64,000 nucleotides of DNA from an uncultured Acidimicrobiales bacterium. GTDB taxonomy: Bacteria; Actinomycetota; Acidimicrobiia; Acidimicrobiales; SZUA-35. Under the pieces are notes generated by a model. It was not told where the DNA came from. It did not search any database and saw nothing but the letters and a program-made list of their open reading frames with translations. The stretch is taken from positions 1 through 64,000 of the forward strand of contig CAKZXA010000006.1 in assembly GCA_937922045.1 (NCBI GenBank), in the 5' to 3' direction. Within the stretch, counting starts at the first letter, position 1. Every line of letters begins with the position of its first letter. Positions 8,150 through 15,673 of this stretch are shown here, piece by piece. The position numbers and the translations under genes were made by a program.

Positions 8150-8405
8150 CTGGGAGCCATTCTGGGAGCCATCGGCTACGAACCGCTATGGTCGAAGCCG
8201 AACCTGGACGATCTTTCGAAGCTCTGAAATGGCCCGCAGCGTTCGGCGTCGGACCCCTTTCCCAGCCTTTGAAGGCGGGGGAGCCCACCAGGCGCTCAGA
8301 CACCTCCGTGCTTGAATGTAGCGGGTTTCGAGTGCGGTCGGGTGCTCTGATTCGGCTGCTGGGAGCCTTTCTGGACGCCAAATGGGCTCCCAGAAAGGCA
8401 CCCAG
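8150..8405. repeat. Repeat element R1 (about 256 bp)
   Basis: Begins with two direct copies of CTGGGAGCCAT (8150-8172) and ends with a hairpin whose arms are related to them in inverted orientation (8359-8375 and 8383-8405). The conserved core at 8264-8330 recurs in R2, R3 and R4: a GCCTTTGAAGGC near-palindrome, GGCGGGGGAG, GCGCTCAGACACCTCC and TGTAGCGGGTTTC. It fills the otherwise empty 8086-8547 stretch between the cassette and vapBC; the minus-strand frame across it is not believed to be a gene. Confidence 0.8.
8213..8307 (-). ncRNA. tRNA-Ser-like 5' half inside R1
   Basis: On the minus strand the core begins GGAGGTGTCTGAGCGCC, which matches the acceptor and D-arm pattern of bacterial tRNA-Ser, with GAGC able to pair with GCTC around the D loop. 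A hairpin GCCTTCAAAGGC follows where an anticodon arm would be. No standard T arm or matching acceptor 3' strand is found in this copy, so it is not a normal tRNA. TACATT lies exactly 7 bases upstream, at -10 spacing, in all four repeats. The 3' end given is approximate. Confidence 0.35.
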
Positions 8406-8429
8406 TTTGTCTCCGGCGAACAATGGCGT

Positions 8430-8471
8430 ACCGCCCTGACCGGTCACGCATCGAGTGCCCGTGCAGATCAA
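8430..8471. repeat. 42-bp outer repeat, left copy
   Basis: Matches 13448-13489 with 2 mismatches, in the same orientation (begins ACCGCCCTGA, ends GTGCAGATCAA). The two copies lie at the edges of the repeat/toxin-antitoxin array. Confidence 0.7.
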
Positions 8472-8534
8472 GCGGGGGATCTCGTCTTGGCTGCCTGGAG
8501 GCGGCGCGCCCTATCAGGGCTGGATGGAAGCGAG

Positions 8535-8547
8535 TACACTGGACGCT
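8535..8547 (+). promoter_or_regulatory. -10 box for leaderless vapBC transcription
   Basis: TACACT at 8535-8540 is 7 bases before the vapB ATG at 8548 with no Shine-Dalgarno between, as for the other toxin-antitoxin modules in this array. Confidence 0.45.
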
Positions 8548-8775
8548 ATGAACGTTGCGTTGGATCTGCCTGAAAGAGTCGCTGAGCGGCTTCGGGCTGA
8601 GGCGCGCCGTCGCGGGATGACTGTCGAGGAGCTGATCGCTGAGTTGAGCGAGGACTTCCCTGCCGGCAACGGTGCTCGTGAGACTGAGCTCGGCTTCATC
8701 GGAATGGGAACGTCAACATCGGGAAAGACCTCGGACGACATCGACGAGATGCTTGCCGAAGGTTTTGGTACTTGA
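8548..8775 (+). CDS. VapB-like antitoxin
   Basis: 75 residues. A short N-terminal stretch (NVALDLPERVAERLRAEARR) looks like a ribbon-helix-helix or related dimeric DNA-binding domain, followed by a flexible acidic tail (DDIDEMLAEGFGT) expected to wrap the toxin. It is followed after 6 bases by a PIN-domain toxin gene, the usual antitoxin-first order. The frame is open to 8455, but the ATG at 8548 fits the -10 box at 8535 and the domain start. Confidence 0.75.
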   Translation: MNVALDLPERVAERLRAEARRRGMTVEELIAELSEDFPAGNGARETELGFIGMGTSTSGKTSDDIDEMLAEGFGT

Positions 8776-8781
8776 TCACGG

Positions 8782-9204
8782 ATGCTTATTGTCGACACTG
8801 GTGTATTGCTAGCTTCGATGGATACGGCCGACCCTCATCATGAGGTGTCAGCGGCTGTGTTGAGAAGTGCTTCGGGGCCATTGGTGACCACACCCCTAGT
8901 TGTCGCCGAGACCTCGTATCTTGTCGACCGTCAGCTCGGACCGAAGGCGGAGGCGGAGTTCTTTCGCCATATTGAGGCTGGCGCCATTTCGCTTGCTCCG
9001 ATTGCAGGATTGCTTGGTCGGATTGCGGTCCTTATAGACGAGTATGACGACCTGCCTCTTGGCGGTACCGATGCCAGTCTTGTCGCATTGGCCGAGCGGG
9101 CTCAGCAAAGCGTGATTGCGACACTTGACCAGCGGCACTTCAGTGTCGTTCGGCCCAAGCATTGTGAGGCGTTCGAAATCGTGCCCACGGTTACGCGGCG
9201 CTAG
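8782..9204 (+). CDS. VapC-like PIN-domain toxin (ribonuclease)
   Basis: 140 residues, full PIN-domain length. Conserved acidic residues of the metal site are present: D5 in LIVDTGVLL, E43 in VVAETSYL, D97 in GGTDASLVALAER and D115 in ATLDQRHF. VapC toxins cut tRNA or rRNA when the antitoxin is degraded. It lies 6 bases after the antitoxin gene and ends 5 bases before repeat R2, so the module is fitted closely between two repeats. Confidence 0.85.
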   Translation: MLIVDTGVLLASMDTADPHHEVSAAVLRSASGPLVTTPLVVAETSYLVDRQLGPKAEAEFFRHIEAGAISLAPIAGLLGRIAVLIDEYDDLPLGGTDASLVALAERAQQSVIATLDQRHFSVVRPKHCEAFEIVPTVTRR

Positions 9205-9208
9205 TTCA

Positions 9209-9463
9209 CTGGGAAGCCATTCTGGGAGCCATCGGGCACGAACTGGAGTGGTCGGAGCCGAACTTCGGCGGCCAGCGGAGGCTGCGACACGGCCTGCAAT
9301 GGTTCGCACCGAACCACCTGCGCAGCCCTTTGAAGGCGGGGGAGCCCACCAGGCGCTCAGACACCTCCGCCCAGTAATGTAGCGGGTTTCTCCGGTGGTC
9401 GGGTGCCCCGAATTGGCTACTGGGAGCCAAACTGGGCCCAAAAGTGGCTCCCAGAATGGCTCC
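9209..9463. repeat. Repeat element R2 (about 255 bp)
   Basis: Same plan as R1: left end with two copies of a CTGGGAGCCAT-like unit (9209-9233), conserved core at 9323-9390, right end with TGGGAGCCA (9421-9429) facing TGGCTCCCA (9445-9453). It occupies the gap 9205-9542 between vapC and the end of the unknown minus-strand gene; nothing else is seen there. Confidence 0.8.
9277..9368 (-). ncRNA. tRNA-Ser-like structure inside R2
   Basis: Minus-strand 5' end GGAGGTGTCTGAGCGCC at 9368, preceded by TACATT with a 7-base spacer. In this copy GGAGG can pair with CCTCC about 92 bases downstream, and a strong hairpin (GGTTCG loop CGAACC) lies where a T or variable arm could be. The size is that of a class II tRNA (Ser, Leu, Sec), but the arms do not fit a functional tRNA cleanly. 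Confidence 0.35.
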
Positions 9464-9542
9464 GTCGAGGTCTGGCCTGGCCGTTGTCGAACCGGGGTGA
9501 ACGTCTATGTTCGACGGCCGCTCGCTTCATCGGCGGGGGATC

Positions 9543-10379
9543 TCACCCTGCGGGGACCAGGGCATTGGTCCCCTGAGTTCGTCGCCAGCCCAGCTCGCTT
9601 GACCACCACAGGATTGCGCTGTCAGGATCTGCATGGGTCGTTGGAGCGAACCAAACGTCGCTGACGTTCGCGGGAAGCCGAAGAGTGTGTGAGGGCGTGG
9701 TGCCGCCAAACGCCAAGGGGTAGAACACTTCGAACGGGACGCCGTGAACGTGGACGTGTAGGAACAGGTGTTGCCTCTCGCAGCCGCTGCGCTCGAGCTT
9801 GGATAACTTGCGGGCGACCCGGTCGAGTGTGGTTTCGCTGTTGAACCAGGTGGGCAGGCCTTCAACATCATCTGGACTTGCTCCGCCGAACCCGGCACCT
9901 AGGAGCTTGATCTCACCAGGCTGACTCCAGCCCCAGCGGCGAAGCCGAAGTCCGCGCTGTTTGAAGTACCAATGGATGTCCTCCTGATGTTGCTCAACGA
10001 ACGCCGGCCCACCCGGCGGCCACATAGGAAAGGGTTCGATGTCGGCCTCTTCGCAAATCTTGGCAATCCTGATGAGCCGTTTCTCGAACGACTGATTGCG
10101 GAATCCGTCGCCTACGATCGCCATCCATCCCCATTGACCATCTGGAACCGTAATGCTGGACTTGTCGTAGATGTGACGTTCGGCTTCGATGCGGTGTTTA
10201 TTGGCGAGCCTCGTTACCTCGACGGCGGTGGTGCGCCCACATCGATCGAAACCGAGGGCGTCGACCATGCCGTTCTGGGAGTTGTCGTCGATCGTTCGGG
10301 CTTCGAACCCCATCTCGCGACCGATCACTTCGAGCGCGACGACCTCACTGGAATCGAGTTTGGTTGTCTCAGCCTGCAT
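9543..10379 (-). CDS. Unknown protein, possible PD-(D/E)xK-type nuclease
   Basis: 278 residues from the ATG at 10379; a TTG at 10418 would add 13 residues and overlap the upstream gene by 20 bases. No family is recognised. Near the N terminus, NGMVDALGFDRCGRTTAVEVT has the D-x(n)-E-x-T spacing seen in PD-(D/E)xK nucleases, with a preceding acidic helix (SSEVVALEVIG). The C-terminal half contains HLFLHVHVHG. It follows the DUF433/DUF5615 pair on the same strand and may be co-transcribed with it as module cargo. Confidence 0.55.
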   Translation of the reverse strand: MQAETTKLDSSEVVALEVIGREMGFEARTIDDNSQNGMVDALGFDRCGRTTAVEVTRLANKHRIEAERHIYDKSSITVPDGQWGWMAIVGDGFRNQSFEKRLIRIAKICEEADIEPFPMWPPGGPAFVEQHQEDIHWYFKQRGLRLRRWGWSQPGEIKLLGAGFGGASPDDVEGLPTWFNSETTLDRVARKLSKLERSGCERQHLFLHVHVHGVPFEVFYPLAFGGTTPSHTLRLPANVSDVWFAPTTHADPDSAILWWSSELGWRRTQGTNALVPAG

Positions 10380-10398
10380 TATGAGGGTCCCAACAGGC

Positions 10399-10779
10399 CT
10401 AGGTCTCGGTTTCGCCAATGGGAAGCGCTCGGATGCGCAACCGAGCTGGGCTGAGTGACACGATCGCGCCGGAGGCCAGTTCCGGTTCGATGGCGCCGAG
10501 GTTGGCTACGAGAAGCTTGGCGTGGACGGCCGGCGGCTGATCGGCGACGTCTCGTAGCAACATAACCGAAGGTGTCGACGCACGGCGTGTGGCTAAAAGC
10601 ATTGCGAAGTCAGAGTCTGCGGTGATGACGACCGCACCACTCTCGGCTGCCCAATCGAAGATCTCGTCATCTGATGCTGTCAGCAGCCCATGATCACCGA
10701 CATGGCTCGCGCTGTAACCTGCAGCTCCGAGTGCATCGACAACCTGGGGTGACGGGTTGGCGTCAAGAAGGTAGTTCAC
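10399..10779 (-). CDS. DUF5615 (PIN-like) toxin
   Basis: 126 residues. Starts MNYLLDANPSP, the Mut7-C/DUF5615 variant of the PIN fold, with further acidic positions in HGLLTASDDEIFDWA and ITADSDFAMLLATRR. These proteins are predicted RNases of toxin-antitoxin pairs. Its start overlaps the end of the DUF433 antitoxin gene by 4 bases, the standard arrangement. Paralogue of the plus-strand gene at 11696, which has the same order and spacing. Confidence 0.8.
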   Translation of the reverse strand: MNYLLDANPSPQVVDALGAAGYSASHVGDHGLLTASDDEIFDWAAESGAVVITADSDFAMLLATRRASTPSVMLLRDVADQPPAVHAKLLVANLGAIEPELASGAIVSLSPARLRIRALPIGETET

Positions 10780-11006
10780 GCGGTCTGCGCGAGCGGAAGA
10801 TCTCGTTCGTTGACTCGTGCCGCCCCGAAAGCCAGGGCGGCAGAGATGTCTTCGTTTTCAAGATACGGATAATCGGAGAGGATCTGCTGGCGGGTTTGGC
10901 CGGTAGCCAGTTGGCCAAGGACCATACCAACCGTCACCCTTAGGTCACGAATGCAGGGCAGGCCGACCATTCGGTTTGGGTCGACGGTGATCCGCTCAAG
11001 ACTCAT
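10776..11006 (-). CDS. DUF433 antitoxin
   Basis: 76 residues, DUF433 pattern: ERITVDPNRMVGLPCIRDLRVT near the N terminus (key PCIRDLR), then a helix-turn-helix-like region (LATGQTRQQILSDYPYLENEDISAAL). DUF433 proteins neutralise DUF5615 toxins and probably repress their operon. TACAAT lies 6 bases upstream of the ATG (11013-11018), so a leaderless transcript is likely. Same length as its paralogue at 11469. Confidence 0.8.
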   Translation of the reverse strand: MSLERITVDPNRMVGLPCIRDLRVTVGMVLGQLATGQTRQQILSDYPYLENEDISAALAFGAARVNERDLPLAQTA

Positions 11007-11063
11007 GCGAGTATTGTAATCGAGGGTCTGGGGGTGGTCGACGGATAACGACTTTGCCCTCCC

Positions 11064-11388
11064 CTGGTGGGTGCCAAGCTGGGAGCCATCCGCTGTGAAC
11101 CACGACGGTCACGGCCGAACCGGAACGGCCCAACAAAGGCTTGAATCGGCCTGCGATAGTCGGCAACGAACCGCTTTCCCAGCCTTTGAAGGCGGGGGAG
11201 GTCCACGGGCCGGGACGGCCTAGCCGCTCAGACATCTCCGTGCTTGAATGTAGCGGGTTTCGAAGGTTTCAGGAGTGTTGGATGGGAGCCCATCTGGGAG
11301 CCATTGTGTTTCTGACTGTTCGAACAGGCGGACGAAAGAGGATTGCTGTGAACTGGAACGGACGGCAAAGGCTCCCAGATGGCTCCCA
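11064..11388. repeat. Repeat element R3 (about 325 bp)
   Basis: Left end CTGGTGGGTGCCAAG followed by CTGGGAGCCATC (11064-11090), conserved core 11180-11262, and a right end in which TGGGAGCCCATCTGGGAGCC (11283-11302) faces AGGCTCCCAGATGGCTCCCA (11369-11388) across about 65 bases. The core is longer than in R1/R2 by an insertion in the D-loop position. It lies between the two oppositely oriented DUF433/DUF5615 modules. Confidence 0.75.
11145..11239 (-). ncRNA. tRNA-Ser-like 5' half inside R3
   Basis: Minus-strand start GGAGATGTCTGAGCGGC at 11239, with TACATT exactly 7 bases upstream (11247-11252) and the GCCTTCAAAGGC hairpin downstream. Compared with R1 the loop between the D arm and the hairpin is expanded by GC-rich sequence. 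The 3' boundary is approximate. Confidence 0.3.
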
Positions 11389-11456
11389 CTCCCGCCACGT
11401 GGGCGGGGGAGCGGTTCTCTCAGAGGTTTGACCGGTCGCTTAAGGGGATGATCTAC

Positions 11457-11468
11457 TACGATGGAGTT
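11457..11468 (+). promoter_or_regulatory. -10 box for leaderless DUF433 transcription
   Basis: TACGAT at 11457-11462 stands 6 bases before the GTG at 11469. This supports the GTG over the in-frame ATG at 11448, which would lie upstream of the predicted transcription start. Confidence 0.4.
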
Positions 11469-11699
11469 GTGACGTTCGAACGCATTTCCGTGGATCCTGC
11501 GAAGATGGCTGGTGTGCCGTGTATTCGTGATCTGAGGTTTCCGGTTGCGTCTGTTGTTGCGATGGTCGCTGACGGTATGTCGACTGAAGAGATCCTAAAT
11601 GAGCATCCTGATCTAGAGCCGGAGGATGTCGCTGAGGCCCTTCGGTACGCTGCGTTGGCTGTCCAAGAGCGTGAGTTGCCTCTCCGAATCCCAGCGTGA
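11469..11699 (+). CDS. DUF433 antitoxin (second copy)
   Basis: 76 residues from a GTG start: TFERISVDPAKMAGVPCIRD with the same PCIRDLR core as the copy at 10776, then a helical region ending EVQ-like RELPLRIPA. Choosing the GTG makes it exactly as long as its paralogue and places it 6 bases behind a -10 box; the ATG at 11448 is the alternative (83 residues). Its TGA overlaps the GTG of the toxin gene (GTGA). Confidence 0.8.
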   Translation: MTFERISVDPAKMAGVPCIRDLRFPVASVVAMVADGMSTEEILNEHPDLEPEDVAEALRYAALAVQERELPLRIPA

Positions 11700-12082
11700 G
11701 GTTTCTGCTCGATCAGAATCTGTCGCCGCTGCTCGTTGATCTGCTTGGCCATCGAGGTCACGACGTCGTCCACGTTCGAGATCTCGGTTTACACAAGGCC
11801 GATGATTCCGAGCTCGTTACCCTCGCCGTTGCTGAGGACAGAATCATTGTCTCGGCTGACACGGACTTTGGCGATTTGTTGGCGTCAAGTAACGCATCTC
11901 GGCCTTCGGTGTTGTTGCTAAGGAGGCAAGATCGACGTCGAGCCGCCGAGGTTGCTGCAATGATCCTCCTGAACCTAGACAGCGTGGCGGAAGATCTCGC
12001 AACAGGCGCAATCGTCGTTCTGGATCAGCGACGGATCAGAATCCGACGACTTCCAATTCGATCCGAAGGTCCCACTGAGTAG
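11696..12082 (+). CDS. DUF5615 (PIN-like) toxin (second copy)
   Basis: 128 residues with a GTG start coupled to the antitoxin stop. FLLDQNLSPLLVDLL carries the first catalytic Asp; HKADDSELVTLAVAED and IVSADTDFGDLLASS carry the others. Closely parallels the protein at 10399, including the ATGAIVVL-type segment near the end. Predicted RNase held in check by the DUF433 protein. Ends 30 bases before repeat R4. Confidence 0.8.
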   Translation: MRFLLDQNLSPLLVDLLGHRGHDVVHVRDLGLHKADDSELVTLAVAEDRIIVSADTDFGDLLASSNASRPSVLLLRRQDRRRAAEVAAMILLNLDSVAEDLATGAIVVLDQRRIRIRRLPIRSEGPTE

Positions 12083-12111
12083 GCGTTAACTCGGGTGCTG
12101 GAGGGCTACAC

Positions 12112-12300
12112 GGTGGGAGCCATTGGCTGCGAACCAGAATGGCTGAGGTCGAAACCGCAACGGCCTGCCCAAGGCCTGCGATGGCCTCGCACAACCGATT
12201 CCGAACAGGCTTTGCAGCCTTTGAAGGCGGGGGAGGCCCACGTGTGCGAGCACTAGGCGCTCAGACACCTCCGCCCAGTAATGTAGCCGGTTTCGTGGGC
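12112..12300. repeat. Repeat element R4 (about 190 bp, truncated right end)
   Basis: Left end GGTGGGAGCCATTGG (12112-12126), conserved core 12215-12292. The right-hand inverted TGGGAGCC arm seen in R1-R3 is missing, so this copy looks degraded or truncated. It fills the gap 12083-12511 before the hydrolase gene together with a purely GC-rich stretch in which no other feature is seen. Confidence 0.65.
12178..12272 (-). ncRNA. tRNA-Ser-like 5' half inside R4
   Basis: Minus-strand start GGAGGTGTCTGAGCGCC at 12272 with TACATT 7 bases upstream (12280-12285) and the GCCTTCAAAGGC hairpin. Retention of promoter box, spacer length and 5' end in a copy that has otherwise lost its right end suggests this part is what selection keeps; that is inference. 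Confidence 0.3.
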
Positions 12301-12511
12301 GGTGGGGTGGGGCCGATTGCGTTTCGAGAGCGAGAGTACCGGGCGTGTCCGACGAGTTTGCCGACGCAGGAGCGGCGTCGGCGTCGGCCCGTGCGATCGG
12401 GGCTCGCTAGCTGCCGGGTCAACCGCGAGACCGAGCCGTTCGGCCCGTCGTTGTCGAGCGCAACATCGATGCCGTTGCGGGATGGTGGAGTTCGTGTCAC
12501 ACTTGGCAGCC

Positions 12512-13297
12512 ATGGCAACCGTGAAGGCAGCAGATCAGACGACTATCAGCTTTGCCGATGGCGAGGGCCATGGCCCTCCCGTCCTCTTCGTCCACGGCAT
12601 TACGGAGAACAGCAGGTCGTGGGACCCAGTGATCGAGCGTCTCGGCGACCACCGTGTCGTCACGATGGACCTGAGGGGTCATGGTGCCTCAGAAAAAGCA
12701 GCCCGGTATGACCTGGAGGCCATGGCGGGAGATGTCGTTGCCGTCGTCGAGGAGTTGGATCTACTCGGCCAGGTCCACCTCGTCGGGCACTCACTTGGTG
12801 GCGCAGTGGTCAGCGCCGTGGGGGCAGCGGTACCGGTAGCGTCGGTCGTCAACGTCGACCAGAGTCTACGGCTCGGGGCGCTGAAGGCCCAGCTCGCCGA
12901 GGTCGAGCCGATGCTTCGGGATCGCGACACGTTTGGAACGGTGATCGATGGGCTGTTCGCCGAGTTAGCTGGGCCAAAGATCAGCATCGAGGCCATGGAT
13001 CGGGTCAATGGTCTCCGCCAGCCTGAGCAAGAGGTCGTGCTAGGCGTCTGGGATCTGATGTTCACGATGTCCGAAGATGACATCAATCAGGTGGTAGAGG
13101 CCGCCCTGAGAGGTTACGGCGACAAGTCGGTTCCTTATCTCTCATTGTTCGGCGTCGATCCGGGCGCCGACTATCAGTCGTGGCTCTCTGGCTTCATCCC
13201 AGACGTGCAGTTGGAGATCTGGTCCGACCACGGTCACTACCCGCATCTCGTCGACCCGGACCGCTTCACCGATCGCCTCCGCTCTTTCTGGCACTGA
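12512..13297 (+). CDS. Alpha/beta hydrolase
   Basis: 261 residues of the alpha/beta-hydrolase fold: oxyanion region VLFVHGITENSRSWD, nucleophile elbow GHSLGG, and a final catalytic His in WSDHGHYPHL. Close to esterase/haloperoxidase-type members; substrate unknown. The ATG at 12512 begins the domain; an in-frame ATG at 12482 is possible. Cytoplasmic (no signal peptide). It is the last gene between R4 and the right-hand 42-bp repeat, so it may be array cargo rather than part of the local chromosome. Confidence 0.8.
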   Translation: MATVKAADQTTISFADGEGHGPPVLFVHGITENSRSWDPVIERLGDHRVVTMDLRGHGASEKAARYDLEAMAGDVVAVVEELDLLGQVHLVGHSLGGAVVSAVGAAVPVASVVNVDQSLRLGALKAQLAEVEPMLRDRDTFGTVIDGLFAELAGPKISIEAMDRVNGLRQPEQEVVLGVWDLMFTMSEDDINQVVEAALRGYGDKSVPYLSLFGVDPGADYQSWLSGFIPDVQLEIWSDHGHYPHLVDPDRFTDRLRSFWH

Positions 13298-13915
13298 CCG
13301 AAGGCACCACGACTTCCGGCGTTGTAGAGCGGCTCGAGCGCTCGGAAATATCGGTGGTGATTGCCAGATTGATTGCCACACGGTCAAAGTAGCTGTCGGC
13401 GTTGGCTAGCGCTCCTCGGCATCGCGCGTAGCTTTGATAGCGGGCGAACCGCCCTGAACGGTCACGCATGGAGTGCCCGTGCAGATCAAACCATCAGCCG
13501 GAACGTCAGTCTGAGCCTCAGTCCGAGGGCCAGCTTGGCCGAAGTCGGTTGAACGGCCAAGAGCGAACGAGAACATCGGCGCCCACTCTTCTCGGTAACG
13601 ATCCCTTTGGCCTTCGGGTAGCAAGCTTAAAGAGAGCCGAACTGACGTCGACCACCTGGGCTGCGAGGCAATTCGATCACAGTGGCCTTAGCGACCGTTG
13701 TCCGTCTGGACGACCGAACCCTCAGACTGTGCTGTTTCCGATCCGCAACTGGCATCTCGTCACGCCCGACCAAGCCCGAAATGTTCAAACAATCCGGAAC
13801 CCCTTCGGGCTTCGTGGCGTTGGGTTAGTAACCAACGATGAGACAGCAGGGATCTCATCAATAGGTTGCTTTCAGCGTGCCTGTTTTAAGGCCCTTAAAC
13901 ACATAAGGCGAAGTC
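13298..13915. other. Gene-free stretch with the right 42-bp repeat
   Basis: Holds the 42-bp repeat at 13448-13489 and a leader region before the DUF1996 gene. The plus-strand frame at 13468-13932 has no family features and overlaps the real start, so it is not called. A 12-base string CGTGGCGTTGGG at 13813-13824 recurs at 15793-15804, upstream of the next secreted-protein gene. Confidence 0.4.
13448..13489. repeat. 42-bp outer repeat, right copy
   Basis: Differs from the copy at 8430-8471 at 2 positions. Marks the right edge of the R1-R4 array. Confidence 0.7.
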
Positions 13916-15649
13916 ATGTCAAAACTACTTAGACCACCTCAAAACCTATGCTCAGTTGGTTATCAGCGAATTATTGTCTTCCTGTGGCTGCTGACACTGG
14001 TGGTATTCACCGCGTTGTCGACCGGAACTGCCTCAGCTAACTCGGTGGACCCAAACTGTGACTACAGCCAGGCCCACCTCAACGAAGGCTGGGGCTGGAA
14101 CCCAGTCACAAATGAAAGCTGCGAACCGCTAAACGGCGGTACCGACACCGACACTGACACGGGAAGCGGCAGTGCCGACACCGGCGACACCGTCACCGGC
14201 AGTACCGGCACCACTGGAGTTGGTGGAGGCGACTACGGAATCGGCGTCTGTCCGCCTGGATGGCCGGAGGACACAACCGGAACCTGCACCTACCGGCTTG
14301 CTTATGACGGCGACGAGGAAGGCTCGTTCGAAAGCTCAGACCCGAATACGGCCATCACCTGCGAGAACGAGGCGAACTCGAGCACCTGTACCCGCGAAGC
14401 GATGACGGAACGACCCGATACCCGATCCGTCATCAATCCAGACACGAACGTGGTCTACCCAAACGACAACATGTTGAAGGTGAAGCCGAAGGAGACGTTC
14501 GAAGAAGGCATGCGAGACCGAGGAGGATTTCGCACTCGCTGCATGGTTTCTCACTTCTCCTACTCGGATCCCCTCGTCTACCGCAATCCTGTAACCGCCA
14601 TGGCCAACAACGCTCACCTGCACATGTACTTCGGGAACACGTCAACCGACGCCAACTCAACGGCTGAAAGTCTGTTGCTAGACGCGAACTCGCGCTCGAC
14701 CTGTGGCGACCTGGGTCAACACAACCGATCCGCCTACTGGACTCCCGCACTGCTGAACATACACGACCAAGTGGTGATTCCAGACCAGATCAGCGTCTAC
14801 TACAAAACGTTGAAAGATGGGAGCGCATACACCGATGCCAACAACGACGACTACGCCGACGAACTCGTCGACATGCGACCGATTCCCAATGGACTAGAGA
14901 TGATTTCCAGTGACGGCAAGGTGTCGATCGTTAAGCGTGACGAGGGGGGCGTTACCAACCGATACCTCGTGATGCGGGTTGAGTTCCTCAACTGCCTCAA
15001 GCTCAGTAACGGGTCGCCCATTGAGCAGACGTTCGGTGTCTCAGGTCAGGCGCAACACAAAGCTAACTTCGAGATGAACAAGCACACAGCGGTGACGGGG
15101 CAGAAAAGCTGCCGAGCCTCGCAGAACTACGCCCGTATCCCAACCTTGGAGTTCAATATCCAATGGCTTGTCGGACCCGACGATGGGAGAGGCGAATCGT
15201 CAAACGATCTGGCCGCCGGCGGGTGGAAGTTCTCCAACGGCATTACTTGGAACGATCTGGAAACGGTGGCCCGTGAGCAAAATAGGATCGGTCCCGAGGC
15301 GTCGCTGGAGACCAACGAGGCGTGGGGTTTCGAGCTTGCGCCCGAATCGCCTCGAATCCATGGCGACTACATCGCAGCCTGGGCCGGCAACAACGACACC
15401 TTCGACGCGAGCTGGACGCCGGGAACCGACGCGATGAGCCAACTCGTGAAGGCCAACCAGAAGCCTCACTCATGGACGTTCCACAATGAGTTCGAGCGAC
15501 TCAAGTTCATCAAGCGGAACAACGCAACCGGAACCACCCTCGCTGACAACGGTGGTAAACACGCGATCGACAAGGTCATGACAGCGCTCAACAACGCTCC
15601 GTGCATGATCGGTGGCACTTCCGACTGCCGCATGGGCCCGATGAGCTAG
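13916..15649 (+). CDS. Secreted DUF1996 domain protein
   Basis: 577 residues. Signal peptide: basic start, hydrophobic core about 19-35, cleavage near ASA at 40-42. A short cysteine module with EGWGWNPVTNESC follows, then a Thr/Asp/Gly linker and the DUF1996 domain (about 195-480), recognisable from FRTRCMVSHFSYSDPLVY, HLHMYFGNT and SAYWTPALL; DUF1996 proteins are extracellular and of uncertain activity. The Shine-Dalgarno-like AAGGCGAAG sits just before the ATG. A strong terminator follows at 15674. First gene of the secretome island. Confidence 0.8.
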   Translation: MSKLLRPPQNLCSVGYQRIIVFLWLLTLVVFTALSTGTASANSVDPNCDYSQAHLNEGWGWNPVTNESCEPLNGGTDTDTDTGSGSADTGDTVTGSTGTTGVGGGDYGIGVCPPGWPEDTTGTCTYRLAYDGDEEGSFESSDPNTAITCENEANSSTCTREAMTERPDTRSVINPDTNVVYPNDNMLKVKPKETFEEGMRDRGGFRTRCMVSHFSYSDPLVYRNPVTAMANNAHLHMYFGNTSTDANSTAESLLLDANSRSTCGDLGQHNRSAYWTPALLNIHDQVVIPDQISVYYKTLKDGSAYTDANNDDYADELVDMRPIPNGLEMISSDGKVSIVKRDEGGVTNRYLVMRVEFLNCLKLSNGSPIEQTFGVSGQAQHKANFEMNKHTAVTGQKSCRASQNYARIPTLEFNIQWLVGPDDGRGESSNDLAAGGWKFSNGITWNDLETVAREQNRIGPEASLETNEAWGFELAPESPRIHGDYIAAWAGNNDTFDASWTPGTDAMSQLVKANQKPHSWTFHNEFERLKFIKRNNATGTTLADNGGKHAIDKVMTALNNAPCMIGGTSDCRMGPMS

Positions 15650-15673
15650 CGAGTACGTAGCCCGGCGAAGCCA

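Noticed and set aside
8110-8471. Frames on both strands across R1
   Set aside because: They follow the repeat rather than a protein family; similar peptides appear across R2-R4 only because the DNA repeats.
8896-9441. Minus-strand frame across vapC and R2
   Set aside because: Overlaps a clear VapC gene antisense and repeat DNA.
8213-12272. Functional tRNA genes in R1-R4
   Set aside because: The 5' half fits tRNA-Ser but no clean T arm and acceptor 3' strand could be paired in most copies.
8150-12300. Integron attC cassette array
   Set aside because: No integron integrase is present and the RYYYAAC/GTTRRRY core pairs of attC were not found; module genes also face both ways.
13468-13932. Plus-strand frame before the DUF1996 gene
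   Set aside because: Starts inside the 42-bp repeat, overlaps the real start and has no protein features.
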